Below the pieces are notes generated by a model, which ran no database searches, was not told the DNA's origin, and saw only the letters and a program-made list of their open reading frames with translations. The translations under genes were made by a program, and so were the position numbers. From Planctomycetota bacterium (GTDB lineage: Bacteria > Planctomycetota > Phycisphaerae > Sedimentisphaerales > Anaerohalosphaeraceae), in contig QNBS01000068.1 in the NCBI GenBank assembly GCA_003644175.1, positions 1-9,367 on the forward strand: DNA of 9,367 nt, in the 5' to 3' direction. Shown here piece after piece: positions 6,363 through 9,367 of the stretch (its first letter is position 1; each line of letters begins with the position of its first letter).

Positions 6363-7376
6363 ATGACGTTTAATAAAATCTCACATATATTCATAAAGGT
6401 CGTACTTGCATGGATGGTTTGCTGCGTCATATCCTTTTTGTCTGGCCCTACTGTTATTTTTCTGGGAAGCCCTTCTTGGCTGCCATTACCTTGGTCAGAT
6501 GTTGGCGATTACGTGCAGACTAATGATGGTAAGGTGTTTGTGGATGTCCAATTCTACAACCGAGTCCTTTGCTATGATGAGAATGGTAAGTTTATCGCCT
6601 CATATCCCTATCCACCTGGCTATCCAAAGGTTACAGGTTTGGCAGTTAATGAAGAGGGCAATGTCCTTTTTAGAGCAAGAGATGACTTATACATTTATAA
6701 TAGTTCATGGGAATTAATTGAAAAGATCGTAGGCAAGGATGATGTTCTTAGGCATTGGCGGCTAGATGAAAATGGGCGGCCTTATTATATGAAAAATAAT
6801 GTTGAAAGTCCAAGAGTAGCTGACAGTGTCGCAAAACCTGGTGATTATCTTTTTAGAAGTATAAGGGGTCGAAGAGTCTTCAGGTGTGCAGATGGCTCTA
6901 AGCTTGTTCGAGAAGGGCACAGCCTTAAAAAGTATTCAGTTGAAGGGAAATTGACCGTGTCATATGGCGGGCCTTGGTTTTTAAGGATATTTGAGTTTCC
7001 ATGGCCTGCGATTTTGGCTTGGCCGCTATTCTTTTTATTGGCATTCGTAAGCAATAGAAAAAAGACTCTGCTAAAAGAGGATAAAAGCAATGTTGCTGAG
7101 AAGGTGAAAAAGCGTATTGTATCAGAGGTTGCTATCACAGTGGTTATTGCTGTAATTGCATTAGCTGCTATTGTTTTTGGAGGCTCTCTTGTGGCATCTG
7201 CGGCTAATGCTTTGCCAAAGGGTAATCCCATGGGGTTTTGGCTAGTTCCTATTATTGTTATTCCTTATTGGATTGTGGTTTTCGTTGCCGCACTATGGAC
7301 ATGGCGAAGCTTAATAGGTCGATTGGACAAAAGGGATAATGAAAGGTCCGCGGACCGTTTTGGTGGGTGTGAGTAA
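6363..7376 (+). CDS. Unknown membrane protein with propeller-like outer domain
   Basis: I do not recognise this 337-residue protein. A membrane helix at about 9-35 is followed by about 170 polar residues (36-208). These include two or three units of a beta-propeller/NHL look: GKVFVDVQFYNRVLCYDENG, then VTGLAVNEEGNVLFRARDDL, then LDENGRPYYMK. There are too few units for a complete propeller. Three further helices follow at about 214-230, 255-280 and 290-315, with a Lys-rich loop (232-252) that is probably cytoplasmic. A four-helix protein with a small extracytoplasmic sensor-like domain is the best description. Codon use is markedly more AT-rich than in uvrB or birA, which could mean later acquisition. 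The last residues (ERSADRFGG, 327-335) are encoded by an intergenic-type repeat that also occurs just downstream, so the original C-terminus may have differed. The ribosome site is weak (AGGG, 10 nt upstream). Confidence 0.72.
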   Translation: MTFNKISHIFIKVVLAWMVCCVISFLSGPTVIFLGSPSWLPLPWSDVGDYVQTNDGKVFVDVQFYNRVLCYDENGKFIASYPYPPGYPKVTGLAVNEEGNVLFRARDDLYIYNSSWELIEKIVGKDDVLRHWRLDENGRPYYMKNNVESPRVADSVAKPGDYLFRSIRGRRVFRCADGSKLVREGHSLKKYSVEGKLTVSYGGPWFLRIFEFPWPAILAWPLFFLLAFVSNRKKTLLKEDKSNVAEKVKKRIVSEVAITVVIAVIALAAIVFGGSLVASAANALPKGNPMGFWLVPIIVIPYWIVVFVAALWTWRSLIGRLDKRDNERSADRFGGCE

Positions 7377-7450
7377 TGTCGGCTAGAAGAACTCGAAGGT
7401 TTCCAGTTTTGCTTTGAGGTAATTAAAGGTCCGCGGTACCGTTTTGGGGG
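7342..7450. repeat. Two copies of a GGTCCGCGG palindromic repeat
   Basis: AAAGGTCCGCGGACCGTTTT at 7342-7361 and AAAGGTCCGCGG-T-ACCGTTTT at 7425-7445 differ by one inserted base. GGTCCGCGGACC is a perfect 12-bp palindrome. The first copy is coding (end of the 337-residue protein) and the second is intergenic. Their 83-bp spacing brackets a short stretch ending in TTCGAGTTCTTCTAG on the minus strand. They could be REP-like elements or the borders of a small inserted piece. Confidence 0.65.
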
Positions 7451-7493
7451 ATTAATGACAGTTCAAAATGCAAAGTGCTAAGCGCAAAGCTGT

Positions 7494-7524
7494 GGAATCG
7501 CCTTCGGCGAGTTATAATAATTCC
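7494..7524. repeat. Nested hairpin GGAATCGCCTTCGGCGA
   Basis: The inner stem TCGCC/GGCGA (7498-7502 with 7506-7510) is enclosed by outer arms GGAAT/ATTCC (7494-7498 with 7520-7524). Together with the CAAAGTGCTAAGCGCAAAGC run before it, this resembles a dispersed intergenic repeat. No T-run follows. Confidence 0.4.
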
Positions 7525-7570
7525 AGTTAAAAAACGCCGATATTTTGATGGCCTGACTAAACCATAAGCT

Positions 7571-7602
7571 TTCTGGATTCCCGCTTTCGCGGGAATGACA
7601 TC
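7571..7602. repeat. VIPAKAGIQ / dRS3-like palindromic repeat
   Basis: ATTCCCGC (7577-7584) and GCGGGAAT (7589-7596) form perfect 8-bp arms around TTTC. The flanks TTCTGG and GACATC complete the widespread repeat whose minus-strand translation is VIPAKAGIQ. It fits the neisserial dRS3 pattern ATTCCC-N8-GGGAAT. In Neisseria, dRS3 copies serve as targets for filamentous-phage integration. Whether that applies here is unknown. Confidence 0.75.
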
Positions 7603-7849
7603 AACGGTCAATCGGCTCTAATTAACTGAATTTGATATTAGTCGTGAATAGTGAGTAGTGAGTAGAAAAGGATGCAGGCCTTTAATTCTCCTGCTTTGGA
7701 GATTTTTGTACAGAGAGATATGGTTTACGGGCTTAGAATGTGAGTGGGAAGGGAGATCCCTCACTCAACAATATGGTTCCCTGGAAAGCGACGTGTAAGG
7801 CAATCTTGAGATTAGCCTCCTTAGCACGCGCATATATCTGTCATATGGC

Positions 7850-8116
7850 CTAACTTTGTTGAGAATTGTCAGTTTCAAAAGAGTTCTGTTGGAATTTTTT
7901 AACACTCTTTTCTAACTCGTCAAGCAGTTCTTCCCGCTTATGCATACTAATACAGTGCAGAGCACCCATTCCTCCCAATAGCAGAGCTGTGGCCGCCACA
8001 TTATATTCAGGCGGTAAATCTGTTAACATTGAAGTGCTGAGGCTCACTGAGACAATGATAAGAATGTAAGAAAGATACTTGTACATACGCGACGTGTTGT
8101 TGCTTGTTTTCTCCAT
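7850..8116 (-). CDS. Small two-helix membrane protein, unknown
   Basis: This 88-residue protein is not recognised. A polar start (MEKTSNNTSR) is followed by two membrane helices at about 13-31 (KYLSYILIIVSVSLSTSM) and 38-57 (YNVAATALLLGGMGALHCIS). A charged C-terminal helix at about 59-77 (HKREELLDELEKSVKKFQQ) could form a coiled coil. Both ends are probably cytoplasmic. A good ribosome site (GAGGA, 6 nt before the ATG) and AT-rich, gene-like codon use support a real gene despite its size. It lies tail-to-tail with the 337-residue gene across a repeat-rich gap. No partner gene is obvious. Confidence 0.65.
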   Translation of the reverse strand: MEKTSNNTSRMYKYLSYILIIVSVSLSTSMLTDLPPEYNVAATALLLGGMGALHCISMHKREELLDELEKSVKKFQQNSFETDNSQQS

Positions 8117-8142
8117 TTTTTGTCCTCACCTAAAGAGATATT

Positions 8143-8156
8143 ACTGATGAATCAGT
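8143..8156. promoter_or_regulatory. Inverted repeat ACTGAT-GA-ATCAGT upstream of the 88-residue gene
   Basis: Perfect 6-bp arms with a 2-bp centre lie 27 bp upstream of the ATG at 8116, just before the ribosome site. The size and position suit a dimeric regulator site, but no clear -35/-10 pair was found nearby. Chance occurrence cannot be excluded. Confidence 0.3.
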
Positions 8157-8326
8157 CGGGTCCCATAAAAAGATGGAAAGTCTATTGTTTTACTCATCAC
8201 AAATTTTACTTCGGAATTTTATCCGTGTGGCTTAAGAAACTTTATGCGTTGGAGAAACAAAAGAGAGGCATTTGGGACGCAGAAGGCAGTTTTGGAGGGG
8301 AAAGGGGAGCACTACGTGTGGTTGGC

Positions 8327-8557
8327 TTAGAAGAACTCGAATGCTTTTTCAATTGTGGCGATGAAATCGGCCATACTGAAGGCGTTTTCGATCAGTTCGG
8401 CGGCTATGATGTGGGTAGTTTGCGTCATCACCTGTTTCTCTTTCGAATCTGTGGCGGTTTCGATAAAAGCGCGGTCGTGCGTCGCCGGTCCATTGCCGCC
8501 CTCGACAGCGGCTACTGAAGATTGGCTCGCTGGTTTGCGGTATTGTGGTGTCTGCAC
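8327..8557 (-). pseudogene. Possible gene remnant ending AFEFF, or a spurious open frame
   Basis: A minus-strand frame ends with TTHIIAAELIENAFSMADFIATIEKAFEFF before a TAA (8327-8329). Its last 40 codons look gene-like, with regular GC-ending codons. No ribosome site or convincing start was found: the frame opens only with a GTG at 8557, or an ATG at 8428 lacking a well-placed Shine-Dalgarno sequence. The opposite strand (8330-8518) is also open, so only one reading, or neither, is real. The stop region TTCGAGTTCTTCTA recurs at 7384-7397. Best described as a decayed gene end; function unknown. Confidence 0.25.
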
Positions 8558-8576
8558 ATCGCATGACAGGTCAGGC

Positions 8577-9044
8577 CTATACCGTCGCCGTCTGTGTCTG
8601 CTGCATATCGCCTAAGCGGATGACTGCATAGACGCCCAGGCCAAACAGTCCGCCCAGGAGGACAATCGGAATCCACAGGCCGGAGCCGGTTTTTCTTCGC
8701 TGCAGGTCGCCGCAGACCCAGATCGTGGCCAGTATGCGAACGACGATGATCATGATCAGTACGATCAGGCACGCGGCGCCGCCATGCTTTTTCCTGTGGT
8801 GATACGGGCCTGGGTGCTGCCGCCGGATCTGTGCCCGGCGTTCTTCCAGCTCCAGTTCGTGCATCTGCCTTTCGACGGCTAATTCGGCCTGGCGGGCTTC
8901 GATATCCAGCTCTTTTAGCCGCCTGTCATGGGCAAAGTCCAGTTTCCTGCCCTCAAGGGCAAGTGCTTCCTCCTGGGCCGTGGCGAGGGCGACGCCCGGT
9001 AAAAACGCACCGATCACCAGCAAAACCGATATAATCCGCCTCAT
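8577..9044 (-). CDS. Exported coiled-coil protein with PLDc_N-like membrane module
   Basis: The protein has 155 residues from the ATG at 9044. Residues 1-23 are a signal peptide (MRRIISVLLVIGAFLPGVALATA|QEE). Residues 25-76 are almost purely charged and helical (LKELDIEARQAELAVERQMH), a probable extracytoplasmic coiled coil. A His/Lys/Arg patch (HHRKKHGG, 82-89) precedes two membrane helices at about 90-111 and 123-143. The second part, ATIWVCGDLQRRKTGSGLW followed by IPIVLLGGLFGLGVYAVIRLGD, resembles the PLDc_N (phospholipase D-nuclease N-terminal) membrane module: helix, Asp, Arg/Lys-Gly turn, Trp, Gly-rich helix, Tyr. No catalytic HKD motif is present, so it is not a phospholipase. AAGGAG, 7 nt upstream, picks this ATG over an in-frame TTG at 9065. 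The role is unknown; envelope organisation or sensing is a guess. Confidence 0.78.
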   Translation of the reverse strand: MRRIISVLLVIGAFLPGVALATAQEEALALEGRKLDFAHDRRLKELDIEARQAELAVERQMHELELEERRAQIRRQHPGPYHHRKKHGGAACLIVLIMIIVVRILATIWVCGDLQRRKTGSGLWIPIVLLGGLFGLGVYAVIRLGDMQQTQTATV

Positions 9045-9051
9045 CCTGTGT

Positions 9052-9057
9052 CTCCTT
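9052..9057 (-). promoter_or_regulatory. Ribosome binding site of the coiled-coil/PLDc_N-like gene
   Basis: AAGGAG on the minus strand lies 7 nt before the ATG at 9044 and inside the extension that a TTG start at 9065 would use. It therefore fixes the shorter start. Confidence 0.7.
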
Positions 9058-9204
9058 AATTCCAACTCCAGGTATACATGTCTCTATCGACCATTGGGGC
9101 GGGTCGGTGTAGCTTTTGGCATTCTTTTTTTGCCCACAAGCGGCCATGATCGCGATATTTTCGAGTTGAAGGTTGCCATCACCGGCGTGGGTCTGTACAC
9201 TATT

Positions 9205-9249
9205 GGGCAATTACCCTTCGGGGCCCCGGCGCGCCGGGATTCGGAATGA
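9205..9249. repeat. GC palindrome of the 'CATTCCGAATCCCGG' repeat type
   Basis: CCCGGCGCGCCGGG (9225-9238) is a perfect 14-bp palindrome, also containing the rare-cutter site GGCGCGCC. It is flanked by GTCATTCCGAAT on the minus strand. The reading CHSESRRAGAPKGN is a familiar spurious peptide from intergenic repeats. It directly precedes the 17-bp tandem array. Confidence 0.45.
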
Positions 9250-9260
9250 CACACAGTGGT

Positions 9261-9367
9261 GTTGGGCGACCACATGGGTTGGGCGACCACATGGGTTGGG
9301 CGACCACATGGGTTGGGCGACCACATGGGTTGGGCGACCACATGGGTTGGGCGACCACATGGGTTGG
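9261..9367. repeat. 17-bp tandem array, at least 6 exact copies, continuing past the window
   Basis: The unit GTTGGGCGACCACATGG is repeated without a mismatch from 9261: six whole copies to 9362, then GTTGG at the edge. All frames on both strands lack stop codons, because 17 is not a multiple of three and the unit happens to contain none. This gives a periodic 17-residue open frame that is not a gene by itself. Unlike a CRISPR array there are no spacers. The plus strand carries GGGTTGGG in each unit. Confidence 0.97.

Larger units (their letters stand above)
7377..7849. other. Intergenic region filled with repeat debris
   Basis: No gene is supported here. In order it holds a GGTCCGCGG copy (7425-7445), a CAAAATGCAAAGTGC-type low-complexity run (7464-7490), a nested hairpin with outer GGAAT/ATTCC arms (7494-7524), the VIPAKAGIQ-type palindrome (7571-7602), and an AGTGAGTAGTGAGTAG run (7648-7665). 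A further hairpin lies at 7741-7767 (TGAGTGGGA with TCCCTCACTCA), downstream of the 88-residue gene on its strand. It has no T-run, so it is a poor terminator. Confidence 0.55.

Noticed and set aside
8120..8518. Plus-strand frame of 132 codons
   Set aside because: Composition changes abruptly at about 8310-8330 (AT-rich then GC-rich). The start overlaps the control region of the 88-residue gene, and the GC-rich half is equally open on the other strand.
9084..9341. Minus-strand frame with periodic MWSPNPCGRPTHVVAQP
   Set aside because: An automatic product of a stop-free 17-bp tandem unit running into a GC palindrome; not a protein gene on present evidence.
9261..9367. CRISPR array
   Set aside because: Units are directly adjacent with no spacers, and no cas gene is in the window.

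Overview
The window looks like a chromosomal segment of an uncultured planctomycete, probably class Phycisphaerae (Sedimentisphaerales-like). This placement is an inference. It rests on a secreted surface protein whose N-terminal domain and PKD-like module are of a kind I associate with that group, on GC-rich housekeeping genes, and on a heavy load of small intergenic repeats (GxxExxY-linked, 'KTNPI/KRTQFA'-type, VIPAKAGIQ-type) that I recall from such genomes. There is no rRNA, tRNA, CRISPR array, transposase or phage gene.

Left part (1-5048, all on the minus strand). Read in the direction of transcription, the order is uvrB (excision-repair helicase subunit), a 178-bp inverted-repeat element carrying the last 27 codons of a GxxExxY gene, nadC (NAD biosynthesis), birA (biotin protein ligase), and a secreted PKD-type protein that runs off the left edge. 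nadC and birA lie 47 bp apart and are probably co-transcribed. uvrB has a good sigma70-type promoter so close to its ATG that the mRNA should be leaderless. The secreted gene has its own near-ideal promoter, with an inverted repeat around the -35 box and a leader of about 150 nt.

Middle (5049-5743). This is a long intergenic region made largely of repeats: a 'AAACGAACCCAATTC' repeat block and a strong imperfect palindrome (22-bp arms).

Right part (5744-9367). Four small or unknown membrane or secreted proteins lie here: a DUF4405-like three-helix protein (+), a 337-residue unknown membrane protein with a propeller-like outer domain (+), an 88-residue two-helix protein (-), and a signal-peptide/coiled-coil/PLDc_N-like protein (-). 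The two middle ones are clearly more AT-rich than uvrB/birA. The gaps hold repeat debris: GGTCCGCGG palindromes, a dRS3/VIPAKAGIQ palindrome and a GGAATCGCCTTCGGCGA hairpin. The window ends inside a 17-bp tandem array with at least six exact copies.

No complete new system (defence, biosynthetic or mobile) is evident. The most noteworthy points are the repeat invasion of the uvrB 3' end with its GxxExxY relic, the 17-bp G-rich satellite, and the unassigned membrane proteins.
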